Origin: Pelagibacteraceae bacterium AG-439-F23
Lineage (GTDB): Bacteria > Pseudomonadota > Alphaproteobacteria > Pelagibacterales > Pelagibacteraceae
DNA length: 48,936 bases
Direction of reading: 5' to 3'
Assembly: GCA_003212415.1 (NCBI GenBank)
Contig: QCPT01000010.1
Coordinates: forward strand, 1-48,936
Position numbers and translations under genes: made by a program. Position 1 is the first letter of the stretch. Each line of letters opens with the position of its first letter. The notes beneath the pieces were generated by a model. That model did not search any database and was not told the DNA's origin. It was given only the letters and a program-made list of their open reading frames with translations. Below are positions 16,338-23,595 of the stretch, in pieces.

Positions 16338-17339
16338 ATGAAAAATTACAGCGATAACTTTTTTCAATCTATAGGCAATACGCCTTTAATAAAACTTAAG
16401 GCTGCTTCAGAAATAACTGGTTGTAATATTTATGGTAAAGCTGAATATTTAAACCCAGGTGGTTCAGTAAAAGATAGAGCGGCATTGGCTTTAATAAAAG
16501 ATGCTCAAGAAAAAAAATTAATTTCTAAGGGAGGTACGATTGTAGAAGGTACTGCTGGTAATACTGGTATTGGCCTCTGTCTTTTGGGTAATTCTTTAGG
16601 ATATAAAACAATTATTGTAATGAATGATAATCAAACCCAAGAGAAGAAAGATACTTTAAAAAATATTGGAGCAGATTTAAGATTGGTTACTCCAAAACCA
16701 TATAAAGATGATGGTAATTACGTTAAATTGGCAGGAAGATTGGCTGAAGAATTAAAAAGCTCCAATAATCATGGTGTAGTTTGGGCCAATCAGTTTGATA
16801 ATACTGCTAATGCTAAAGGTCATTATGAAACTACTGGTCCAGAAATTTTGGATCAAACAGACGGGAAAATAGATGGCTTTGTTTGTTCTTCGGGAACTGG
16901 AGGAACAATTGGTGGTGTAAGCAGCTATCTAAAAGAAAAAAATAAAAATATTAAAATATATTTATCTGATCCAACTGGTTCTGCTCTTTATAACTATATT
17001 CAGAATGGAGAACTAAAATCTGAAGGTGGTTCAATAACAGAAGGCATAGGCTCAAGCAGAGTCACCGCAAATTTTGCTGAAGCTAAAATAGATGGAGCAT
17101 TTTCAATAAGTGATAATGAGTCACTACCAATTCTTTATGATTTAATCCAAAATGAAGGACTTAGTTTAGGTACTAGCTGTGGTGTAAATATAGCAGGAGC
17201 AATAAGATTAGGTAAAGAGCTTGGTCCTGGAAAAACTATTGTTACTATTCTTTGTGATAAGTCAGATAAATACAACTCTAAGCTGTTCAATAAAAAATTT
17301 TTACAAGAAAAAAAACTGCCCTATCCAAGTTGGATTTAA
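16338..17339 (+). CDS. cysK: Cysteine synthase (O-acetylserine sulfhydrylase)
   Basis: This 333-residue fold-type II PLP enzyme makes cysteine from O-acetylserine and sulfide. The cofactor lysine lies in PGGSVKDRAA near residue 42, the substrate loop is EGTAGNTGIGL, and the PLP-phosphate loop is SSGTGGTIGG near 180. A GTSCGVN motif near the C-terminal third completes the set. The length and the extended C-terminus (KKFLQEKKLPYPSWI) match the long CysK group found in alphaproteobacteria and fungi. The ATG at 16338 is three bases after the cysE stop, within a run of ATGAAAA repeats, so re-initiation is likely. Confidence 0.94.
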   Translation: MKNYSDNFFQSIGNTPLIKLKAASEITGCNIYGKAEYLNPGGSVKDRAALALIKDAQEKKLISKGGTIVEGTAGNTGIGLCLLGNSLGYKTIIVMNDNQTQEKKDTLKNIGADLRLVTPKPYKDDGNYVKLAGRLAEELKSSNNHGVVWANQFDNTANAKGHYETTGPEILDQTDGKIDGFVCSSGTGGTIGGVSSYLKEKNKNIKIYLSDPTGSALYNYIQNGELKSEGGSITEGIGSSRVTANFAEAKIDGAFSISDNESLPILYDLIQNEGLSLGTSCGVNIAGAIRLGKELGPGKTIVTILCDKSDKYNSKLFNKKFLQEKKLPYPSWI

Positions 17340-17405
17340 TTTTACATAGCCGGTTTGTAATAAAAGCGTTACATTGTTAATTTAAAATAAAATATAGGAG
17401 GAAAG

Positions 17406-17702
17406 ATGGAAAAAGAAATGCTTGCAATAGCAAGAATTAAATCTGGTGAAGGAAAATTTGAAAAATTCATGGGATTTATGCAATCAGAGGAAGGAATGGG
17501 AGTGAGAAAAACTATTGCCCATGTTGAAAAAACAGTTCCAGCAATAGGACCGGATAAAAGTTATGTTATGTTTAAAGTCTCAGTTCATAATGAAGAAGAA
17601 ATGAAGAAGTTTGCTTCAGGTAATAATCCGATTGCAAAACCTATTTTCGATGAATGTATTGAAGTTGTTGAAATGTATGAATTAAGCAAAGTTAATCTAT
17701 AA
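17406..17702 (+). CDS. Small ferredoxin-like-fold protein of unknown function
   Basis: This 98-residue protein is preceded by an excellent ribosome site (AGGAGGAAAG, then ATG). It is acidic and soluble, with an apparent beta-alpha-beta pattern: LAIARIK strand, a helix at about 15-30, a YVMFKVSV strand near 58, a helix at 66-72 and a VVEMYEL strand near 87. This suggests a dimeric alpha+beta barrel fold. I do not recognise the exact family. It leads a run of five similarly small proteins, all in one direction and tightly spaced, so it probably shares their function, which is unknown. Confidence 0.72.
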   Translation: MEKEMLAIARIKSGEGKFEKFMGFMQSEEGMGVRKTIAHVEKTVPAIGPDKSYVMFKVSVHNEEEMKKFASGNNPIAKPIFDECIEVVEMYELSKVNL

Positions 17703-17733
17703 GGAATAATAAAAATGATAGAAAGAAAAAAAG

Positions 17734-18057
17734 ATGGCTAAATTTTACGTAATAGGAAAAGTAAGCCCTGATTTATTGCAAAGAATGCAAAAAGATCCAA
17801 CCGCTGATAGATTTGCTTCAACTAAAAAAGTTATTGAATCCATTGGTGGAAAAATGTTGAGTTATGAATGGGTTCGTGGTCGTTATGATGTAATTTGCTG
17901 TGTGGAAGGTGATGCAGAAACTGCTGTTGGAATGAAGGTTGCTTTTCTTAATTCTGGCCTAATGGATGCATTAATGATTCATGAAGTTTTTGATTATAAC
18001 AAAGCTTTCAGTAAAGCCGCAGATGCTACAAAAAATGTAACCAAGCCTGCTGAGTAA
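17734..18057 (+). CDS. GYD-domain protein
   Basis: This 107-residue protein belongs to the GYD family of small ferredoxin-like proteins. The naming motif appears as WVRGRYDVICCVEG near residues 46-59, flanked by an N-terminal strand (KFYVIGKV) and a helix that carries the KKVIESIGG segment. GYD proteins are uncharacterised, and by fold they resemble Dabb-type subunits or monooxygenase-like proteins. A second ATG upstream (17715) is out of frame. The ribosome site is AGAAAGAAAAAAAG, not strong. It is the second gene of the small-protein run, 31 bases after the first and five bases before the DUF1330 gene. Confidence 0.82.
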   Translation: MAKFYVIGKVSPDLLQRMQKDPTADRFASTKKVIESIGGKMLSYEWVRGRYDVICCVEGDAETAVGMKVAFLNSGLMDALMIHEVFDYNKAFSKAADATKNVTKPAE

Positions 18058-18062
18058 TAACT

Positions 18063-18350
18063 ATGTCAGGATATGTAATAGCACAAATTGAAGTAACAAA
18101 TCCTGAAAACTATAAAGAATACTTAGCAAAAGTTACAGATATTGTTAAAAAATTTGATGGGGAATTTTTAGTAAGAGGTGGTGAATTTCAACATCTGGAA
18201 GGTACATGGAAGCATTCAAGAAACATAATTGTTAAATTTCCATCATATGAACGTGCTTTAGAATGGTACAATTCTGAAGAATATAAACCAGTAAGACAAA
18301 TTAGAATGGATAATTCTGATACAAATCAAATAATAATAAAAGGAGTTTAA
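18063..18350 (+). CDS. DUF1330 family protein
   Basis: This 95-residue DUF1330 member has the family N-terminus GYVIAQIEVTNPENYKEYL, the central GEFLVRGGEFQHLEGTW and the final strand region IVKFPSYERALEWYNSEEYKPVRQIR. DUF1330 proteins adopt the dimeric alpha+beta barrel fold and often sit with degradation genes, but no reaction is established. It overlaps nothing, and its stop is one base before the next ATG. The gene preceding the NTF2-like gene supplies the ribosome site AAAAGGAG within its last codons. Confidence 0.88.
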   Translation: MSGYVIAQIEVTNPENYKEYLAKVTDIVKKFDGEFLVRGGEFQHLEGTWKHSRNIIVKFPSYERALEWYNSEEYKPVRQIRMDNSDTNQIIIKGV

Positions 18351-18351
18351 A

Positions 18352-18672
18352 ATGTCTATTTTAGAAAAATACAATAAAGCAATGGATAATAAAGATGAAG
18401 CAGCGATGAATGAAGTGCTGCATGACGATTATTCTTTTTTAATGCACAAATCAGGAAATGTTTTAAAGAAAGCCGAGGTTATTAAATGGGCCATGAGTGG
18501 TGACATCAATAGAGATAAAGTCAGAGTAATTTACGAGAATGATGAAATTGGTATTGAACATGCTTTTGTTACTTTTGATGATGGAAATGTTGAAGCTGTA
18601 ATGGCGGTTTTTAAGTACAAAGATGGTAAAATAATTTCTTTAGAAACTGGTGCAACTCCAATGCCTAAATAA
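18352..18672 (+). CDS. NTF2-like (SnoaL/DUF4440-type) small protein
   Basis: This 106-residue protein has the NTF2-like cone fold pattern: an N-terminal helix (ILEKYNKAMDNKDEAAMNEVLHDDYSFL), then strands with KAEVIKWAMSGD and a final paired-strand region (VEAVMAVFKYKDGKIISLETGATP). The fold is used for isomerases, dehydratases and small-ligand binding, and the HDDY segment offers acid/base residues at the usual place. The ribosome site AAAAGGAG is inside the preceding DUF1330 gene. Its stop overlaps the start of the VOC gene (TAATG), so the two are coupled. Confidence 0.8.
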   Translation: MSILEKYNKAMDNKDEAAMNEVLHDDYSFLMHKSGNVLKKAEVIKWAMSGDINRDKVRVIYENDEIGIEHAFVTFDDGNVEAVMAVFKYKDGKIISLETGATPMPK

Positions 18673-19058
18673 TGAGTAAAGTAATTGGTTTTGTAATGGT
18701 TGGCACTAATGATCTTGAAAAATCAAGTAAGTTTTATGATGCTGTATTAGTTCATCTTGGTTTAAAAAAAGTTACTATTACAGAAAGATATATTGCTTAT
18801 GGTCATGGAAGTGATGATGATCATGTAAAATTTTACATTACCAAACCACATAATAAAGAAGATGCTACTGTAGGAAACGGTACAATGGTTGCTTTGTCAG
18901 CTGAAACAAAAGAAGCTGTAGATAAGTTTTATGCTACAGCTTTAGAAAATGGAGCCACTGATGAAGGAAAACCAGGAGCAAGATCTGATGGAAATTACTA
19001 CAGTTATATACGTGATCTTGATGGGAACAAAATCACAGCTAGATGTTTAGTCAATTAA
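18672..19058 (+). CDS. VOC-family (glyoxalase/bleomycin resistance/dioxygenase fold) protein
   Basis: This 128-residue single VOC module has the N-terminal GFVMVGTNDLEKSSKFYDAVLVHLG, a central GTMVALSAETKEAVDKFYATALENGA and a C-terminal YSYIRDLDGNKITARC. The Tyr/Asp/Gly pattern FYI...RDLDGN is typical. Many such proteins bind a divalent metal through His/Glu residues; here candidate ligands are few, so it could be a metal-free member. It ends the run of small cytoplasmic proteins and is immediately followed by a GTG-started membrane microprotein frame. The substrate is unknown. Confidence 0.87.
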   Translation: MSKVIGFVMVGTNDLEKSSKFYDAVLVHLGLKKVTITERYIAYGHGSDDDHVKFYITKPHNKEDATVGNGTMVALSAETKEAVDKFYATALENGATDEGKPGARSDGNYYSYIRDLDGNKITARCLVN

Positions 19059-19169
19059 GTGAAAAAGTATATTAAGTATATTAAAATTGGAATCATTGTT
19101 GTAATTTATATATTTCTAGTTTTGGTGTTGGCGATATATTTTATCAAGAATGGCATTGGATTTTTTTAA
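19059..19169 (+). CDS. Possible 36-residue single-pass membrane microprotein
   Basis: A GTG immediately after the VOC stop codon opens a 36-codon frame. It has three lysines in the first nine residues, a 19-residue hydrophobic stretch (about 10-28) and a short tail with Lys30. Positive-inside topology would put the N-terminus in the cytoplasm. Zero spacing to the upstream stop suggests coupled translation, and the clean Lys-hydrophobic-Lys layout argues against chance, although random AT-rich DNA also favours hydrophobic codons. I do not recognise a family. Confidence 0.45.
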   Translation: MKKYIKYIKIGIIVVIYIFLVLVLAIYFIKNGIGFF

Positions 19170-19212
19170 TTATAATTAGTTAAAAGAAAATGATATAAGT
19201 TGTTTAAATATA

Positions 19213-19548
19213 ATGGGTAATTTAACAGCTTATATAATTCTAATAGTTGCAGTTGTTTTGGGAACAGCTTCAAATGGTTTTGCTAAAGGAGCTCAAGGTT
19301 TTACCTTATTAATACCAAGTATTTTAACCGCAATAACAATCGTTGGATGCATGTATACCTTATCGCTTGTAATGAAAACAATTCCTGTTGGAATAACTTA
19401 TGCTTCTTTTGCTGGATTGTGCATTATCGCAACTACAATAGTTGGTATGTATAAATTCAATCAAATGCCAGATCTTTATACATTAATAGGTCTTGCTTTA
19501 ATTATAGCTGGTGTATTAATTGTAAATTTGTTAGGAAAAGCTAACTAA
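19213..19548 (+). CDS. SMR-type small membrane protein, first of a pair, lacking the canonical TM1 glutamate
   Basis: This 111-residue protein has four hydrophobic segments and clear similarity to EmrE/SugE-type small multidrug resistance proteins: QGFTLLIPS after helix 1, IPVGITYASFAGLC in helix 3 and LIGLALIIAGVLIVNLLG in helix 4. By hand alignment to EmrE (from memory), the essential Glu14 is replaced by Gly17, and Trp63 by Phe. The second copy starts one base after its stop, so they probably form a hetero-oligomer as in EbrAB or MdtIJ. Without the glutamate, standard proton-coupled cation export is doubtful; the function is unknown. Confidence 0.82.
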   Translation: MGNLTAYIILIVAVVLGTASNGFAKGAQGFTLLIPSILTAITIVGCMYTLSLVMKTIPVGITYASFAGLCIIATTIVGMYKFNQMPDLYTLIGLALIIAGVLIVNLLGKAN

Positions 19549-19549
19549 T

Positions 19550-19885
19550 ATGAAACCGCTAACTGGATATATTTTTTTAGCAATAGCAATATCTTGTGGA
19601 ATAACTGCAAACAGTTTTGCAAAAATATCTGATGGATTTTCAAAATTAACGCCCTCTGTTGCTTGTATATTATTAATGTGTGTAACGATGTTTTCACTTG
19701 CAAAAGGTATGTCGGCAATTCCAGTTGGATTTGCCTATGCCACTTATAGCGCAATAACAGTTGCATCAATTCTTATATTTGGAATTATCAAATACAATCA
19801 AATGCCAAATGCATATGGTTTAATTGGAATTTGCTTAATTATAGCTGGTGTCTTAATTGTAAATTTACTTGGTAAAGTAAATTAA
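19550..19885 (+). CDS. SMR-type small membrane protein, second of a pair, lacking the canonical TM1 glutamate
   Basis: This 111-residue paralogue of the preceding gene has the same length and the same four-helix plan (DGFSKLTPS, IPVGFAYATYSAIT, LIGICLIIAGVLIVNLLG). The EmrE Glu14 position is again Gly17, and the Trp63 position is Tyr. Both copies share Asn21, Lys25 and a YNQMP or FNQMP loop before helix 4. Tandem duplication followed by divergence is likely. It starts one base after the first copy and lies 21 bases before the 3-hydroxyisobutyrate dehydrogenase gene, which has its own AAAAGGAG ribosome site. Confidence 0.82.
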   Translation: MKPLTGYIFLAIAISCGITANSFAKISDGFSKLTPSVACILLMCVTMFSLAKGMSAIPVGFAYATYSAITVASILIFGIIKYNQMPNAYGLIGICLIIAGVLIVNLLGKVN

Positions 19886-19906
19886 TCAAAAAAAAAGGAG
19901 AAAATA

Positions 19907-20821
19907 ATGTCTGAACAAATAGCGTTCATTGGAGTTGGAAATATGGGAAATCCAATGGCTGCAAATTTAATGAAAGCTGGAAAAAAAGTTAAAGTTTTTG
20001 ATGTTTCAAAAACAATGATTGAAAAAGCTAAAGAAAAAAATCTTGTTACTGTAGAAAATTTAGATGATTTAATTACAAGTGATTTAACAACTGTAATCAC
20101 AATGCTTCCTGAAGGAAAACACTCAAAGGAAGTTTATCTTGGAGAAAATGGAATTATAAATAAAGTTTCTGATAACTGCCTTCTTATTGATTGTTCTACA
20201 ATTGATATACAAACATCAATTGAAATTGGAAAACAAGCTACAAAAAAAGGAATTAAAATGATTGATGCTCCAGTAAGTGGAGGTGTAATGGGGGCACAAA
20301 AAGCTACTTTAAATATAATGGTTGGAGGAACTAAAGAAGCTTTTGATCTTGCACTACCTTTATTAAAATTCATGGGGAAAAATATTTTTCACGCAGGTGA
20401 TCTTGGTAGTGGAAACGGTGCTAAAATTTGCAATAACATGTCGTTGGGAATCACAATGATTGCTGCTTCCGAATCTTTAATGCTAGCTAAAAGATTAAAT
20501 ATAGATATTAAAAAAGTTCATGAAATTATGAAGAATGCATCAGGAAATAGTTGGCCAATTTCTGTTTATCCACCTTTACCAGGTTTAATTGATGGAACTC
20601 CTTCAAACAACAATTATAGACCAGGATTTTCAGCTGGCATGATGAATAAAGATTTAAAATTAGCGAATGAATGCGCAAAACAAGTTAATGCCTCTACCCC
20701 GCTTGGAACTATGGCTTTAGATATTTATAATAAGTTTTGTGAAGAAGGTAATGATAATAAGGATTTCTCAGCTATATCAAAAGTTATTGGAGAGGATGCG
20801 TGGAATTATCCAATAGATTAA
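19907..20821 (+). CDS. mmsB: 3-hydroxyisobutyrate dehydrogenase
   Basis: This 304-residue beta-hydroxyacid dehydrogenase has the NAD-binding loop FIGVGNMGNPMAANLMKAGKK at the N-terminus, the substrate motif DAPVSGGVMGA near 125, the catalytic Lys in GAKICNNMSLG near 176, and a C-terminal KDFSAISKVIG. Length and motifs match HIBADH, which oxidises 3-hydroxyisobutyrate to methylmalonate semialdehyde in valine breakdown. Related tartronate semialdehyde reductases are an alternative. A strong AAAAAAGGAG ribosome site precedes the ATG. No mmsA is visible nearby; valine could be supplied by the Liv transporters further along the window. Confidence 0.84.
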   Translation: MSEQIAFIGVGNMGNPMAANLMKAGKKVKVFDVSKTMIEKAKEKNLVTVENLDDLITSDLTTVITMLPEGKHSKEVYLGENGIINKVSDNCLLIDCSTIDIQTSIEIGKQATKKGIKMIDAPVSGGVMGAQKATLNIMVGGTKEAFDLALPLLKFMGKNIFHAGDLGSGNGAKICNNMSLGITMIAASESLMLAKRLNIDIKKVHEIMKNASGNSWPISVYPPLPGLIDGTPSNNNYRPGFSAGMMNKDLKLANECAKQVNASTPLGTMALDIYNKFCEEGNDNKDFSAISKVIGEDAWNYPID

Positions 20822-20825
20822 TTTT

Positions 20826-21596
20826 TTATATTAAACAATTTATGGGAGATGCTTTAATGGGTTTAAAGTCTTTTCCATGCTTATAATCAGGTCGAGCAAA
20901 TTTTGTTTGGGCATTATCACAAGGATTAAGAATCACAGAAAAGATTGCTCTATCCATAGGAGACATGTTTTGTGCTGACCCATGAACCAAATTATCTACA
21001 AAAATTACTGAAGTTCCGGCTTTGCCATGTGCAGATACAATTCCGTTTTCTTTTACAAGATTTTTGACAGTCTGTTGATCAACAGTCCATAATGGATAAC
21101 TCGTAGTTTCCGTATCAAGTTTAGATAATACTCTGCCATACTTATGAGATTTAGGAATAAAAAACAGAGGTCCATTAAATTCTGTAACATCATCAAGAAA
21201 CACATGTAAATTTAATGCTAAAGGTTTTGGCACACCGTCTTCTCCTGAATGAGTTGCGAAGTCATAATGCCATTGCCAAACTTCCCCTGTAAATGCAGCC
21301 TTAACATTAATTTTTGTCTGTTGAATATAAAGATTGTCGCCACGAGTTTGTCGGGCAGGTTCAAAAAACTTGGGATGTCGCGTTAGATCATCAAACAGTT
21401 TGTTTCTAAGATGCAAACCCATTGCAGTGCGAACTTCACCAGAAGATTTTTCAACTATGTTCGATTCAGTCTTTTCTTTAAAGACTGTTATCATTTCTTT
21501 GCGAATATTTTTTACTTCTTCTTCAGAAAACCAACCAGAGAGTATTGTATAGCCAATTTCATCAATATCTTTAAGTTGTTTTTCATTAAGTTTCAT
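20826..21596 (-). CDS. PhyH-family Fe(II)/2-oxoglutarate dioxygenase, ectoine-hydroxylase-like
   Basis: This 256-residue dioxygenase has the iron triad H110-x-D112 (WQWHYDF) and H205 (NLVHGSAQN), with the oxoglutarate-binding R216. The stretch DFATHSGEDGVPKPLALNLHV followed by FNGPLFFIPKSHK has the shape of the EctD signature, though several positions differ. EctD hydroxylates ectoine, but no ectABC genes are near. The start overlaps the stop of the upstream ureohydrolase by four bases (ATGA), so it probably acts on the same compound, perhaps a guanidino or other nitrogen-rich amino acid; this is inference. Its 3' end faces mmsB with a four-base gap and no terminator. Confidence 0.85.
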   Translation of the reverse strand: MKLNEKQLKDIDEIGYTILSGWFSEEEVKNIRKEMITVFKEKTESNIVEKSSGEVRTAMGLHLRNKLFDDLTRHPKFFEPARQTRGDNLYIQQTKINVKAAFTGEVWQWHYDFATHSGEDGVPKPLALNLHVFLDDVTEFNGPLFFIPKSHKYGRVLSKLDTETTSYPLWTVDQQTVKNLVKENGIVSAHGKAGTSVIFVDNLVHGSAQNMSPMDRAIFSVILNPCDNAQTKFARPDYKHGKDFKPIKASPINCLI

Positions 21597-22582
21597 TTCT
21601 TATTTATATTAACACTTATTAAACAAATAATTTCAAACATTATAGAAGCTGCAACCATTGAAGTAATATTATTTGGATTGTCTTTGGTTGGCATTAAACA
21701 AGCTACATCTCCACCGATAACATTTTTTCCTTTTAAACTTTGTATAAGTTTTCTTGCTTCGTCCATATTAAAACCTCTAAATGCAGGTTCAATATTTGCT
21801 GTTCCTGGTGCTACTGTTGAATCTAAACAGTCAAGATCAAATGTAACATAAATAGGATTGTCCCCTAATCTATCTAAAATCATTTTAGAACATTTTTCAT
21901 GACCTAGTTCTTTGTATTCATCCATTGTAATAACTTGGTATCCAATATCATAACTTGCTTGCAACCAATCTAAAGTTCTAGGATTTCCTCTTATTCCTAT
22001 TTGAGTACTTGTATGCGGATCTACGTTACCTTGTTTAACTAAATAAGATGCCCAATGTGCTGCTGATTTTTTTGCACCTAAAAAATGATCTAGTTTTTCA
22101 TAACAATCGGTATGGGCATCAAAGTGAACTAAAGTAATTTTTTTACCTTTAGTTAATTTAGAATCTTTTTTTGCTAAACTTTGAACTATTCCTCCAGTAA
22201 CTGAATGATCACCGCCAATTGATACAACTGGCTTTTCAGCTTTTTCAATATGGTCATAAAAACTTGAGATTCTTTCAATGCATTTTTCATTATCATTAGC
22301 TTCAGGAAAAGGAACATCGCCTAAATCATGAATTTTATTTAATTTCCACGGGTCAATTCCATACTCAAGGTGAGATCTCCGAAGCATTGCAGAAATATTT
22401 CTTACAGCCCTAGGGCCTAAATGTTGATCTCTTTCAGTTGTTCCATTTCCAGTGCTATGAGGAGCTCCTACTAAAGCAATATCACAATTTTTTGGATCAG
22501 GATCATTTTTGCATCTAAATAAAGTTGGTATCCCCCACCAGTAAAGAGTCTCCATCATTATTTGATCTTCTTCTGAAATCAT
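21593..22582 (-). CDS. Arginase/agmatinase (ureohydrolase) family protein
   Basis: This 329-residue ureohydrolase has all three Mn motifs: SIGGDHSVTGG near 123, VHFDAHTDCYE near 151-160, and VTFDLDCLDSTVAPGTANIEP near 243. The family hydrolyses guanidino groups (agmatine, arginine, guanidinobutyrate, guanidinopropionate, formiminoglutamate or guanidine). GTANIEPAFRGF and the DVACLMPTKD variant in place of the usual DVVEVNP suggest a less common branch, so I do not assign a substrate. It is divergent from a DMT transporter over 47 bases and coupled to the dioxygenase downstream. Confidence 0.86.
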   Translation of the reverse strand: MISEEDQIMMETLYWWGIPTLFRCKNDPDPKNCDIALVGAPHSTGNGTTERDQHLGPRAVRNISAMLRRSHLEYGIDPWKLNKIHDLGDVPFPEANDNEKCIERISSFYDHIEKAEKPVVSIGGDHSVTGGIVQSLAKKDSKLTKGKKITLVHFDAHTDCYEKLDHFLGAKKSAAHWASYLVKQGNVDPHTSTQIGIRGNPRTLDWLQASYDIGYQVITMDEYKELGHEKCSKMILDRLGDNPIYVTFDLDCLDSTVAPGTANIEPAFRGFNMDEARKLIQSLKGKNVIGGDVACLMPTKDNPNNITSMVAASIMFEIICLISVNINKK

Positions 22583-22629
22583 AATTTTAATATTACATAA
22601 TTAATAAAAATATAAAGAAGAAAAATTCT

Positions 22630-23595
22630 ATGTTATATGGGCGAATGTCTAGACAAAATAATAATCCTAAAGGAATAATTTACATATTGTTAGCCATGAT
22701 GGTTTTTTCAGTACAAGACGGGATTATGAAACATGTTTATAATTTTGTTGCTCTTTATGAAATTTACTTAATAAGGACCGTGGTAAGTTTTGTTCTTATT
22801 TTAATATTTTTAAAACTTACAAAAAAACCAATTATATTTAAAAGTCAATATCCAATTTTAACTTTATGTCGTGTAATACTTTTTTTCTTTGGTTTTAGTT
22901 CTTTTTATGTTTCTTTAACCGTATTACCTCTGGGTACCGCTACAGCTTTATTTTTTGTTACTCCTTTTTTAATCACAATATTCGCTAATTTTTTTTTGAA
23001 AGAAGAAATAGGAATAAGAAGATGGTCTGCTGTAGCTGTGGGATTTGTTGGAGTTTACATAACTTTAAATCCTGATTTTAGTAATTTTAACTATTTAAGT
23101 TTGTTGCCTATTTTATGTGCGTTTTGTTATTCACTATCAATGATAATAATAAAAATTACATCTAAAAAAGATAACGTTTATACTCAAACATTTGCATTTT
23201 ATATTGGAGCAATAATTTTAAGTATAATTTTTTATTTTATAATTGGAGATGGTCAATACAACACCTCAGATCATCCGGCTTCTCAATTTATATTTAGAAA
23301 GTGGTTTGTTGATTTAGAGTCTAGTATTCTATTAATGGCTGCTACTGGAGTTACGGCTACTGTTGCTTTTCTTTTTCTATTTACAGCTTACAGCATTGCG
23401 TCTCCATCTGTGGTTTCTCCTTTTGAATATTCAATATTATTATGGTCACCATTAATAGGATGGATATATTTTGATGAAATACCAACATTAAGTACGGTAA
23501 TAGGAATATTTATAATAGTATCTAGCGGTATTTATATTTTTATGCGTGAAAAGGCACAAGATCAATCTATAGCTACTGAAAAACCTCTTAGATAA
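22630..23595 (+). CDS. EamA/DMT-superfamily transporter
   Basis: This 321-residue protein has ten hydrophobic helices in two EamA repeats (about 15-140 and 155-310). PLGTATALFFVTPFLITIFANFFLKEE and SVVSPFEYSILLWSPLIGWIYFDEIP are the classic end-of-repeat patterns. EamA carriers export or import amino acids, metabolites or nucleotide sugars; the substrate is not visible. A second ATG at 22645 is possible, and neither has a strong ribosome site. Its stop is immediately followed by the ATG of the IPNS-type oxygenase, implying co-expression. A second DMT gene closes the following operon at 30376. Confidence 0.88.
   Translation: MLYGRMSRQNNNPKGIIYILLAMMVFSVQDGIMKHVYNFVALYEIYLIRTVVSFVLILIFLKLTKKPIIFKSQYPILTLCRVILFFFGFSSFYVSLTVLPLGTATALFFVTPFLITIFANFFLKEEIGIRRWSAVAVGFVGVYITLNPDFSNFNYLSLLPILCAFCYSLSMIIIKITSKKDNVYTQTFAFYIGAIILSIIFYFIIGDGQYNTSDHPASQFIFRKWFVDLESSILLMAATGVTATVAFLFLFTAYSIASPSVVSPFEYSILLWSPLIGWIYFDEIPTLSTVIGIFIIVSSGIYIFMREKAQDQSIATEKPLR

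Noticed and set aside
17357..17374. TGTAA/TTACA inverted half-sites before the small-protein run
   Set aside because: Five-base arms with an eight-base spacer are too short to separate from chance in AT-rich DNA.
20826..21596. Naming the dioxygenase ectD (ectoine hydroxylase)
   Set aside because: The EctD-like signature is only partial and there are no ectABC genes in the window.
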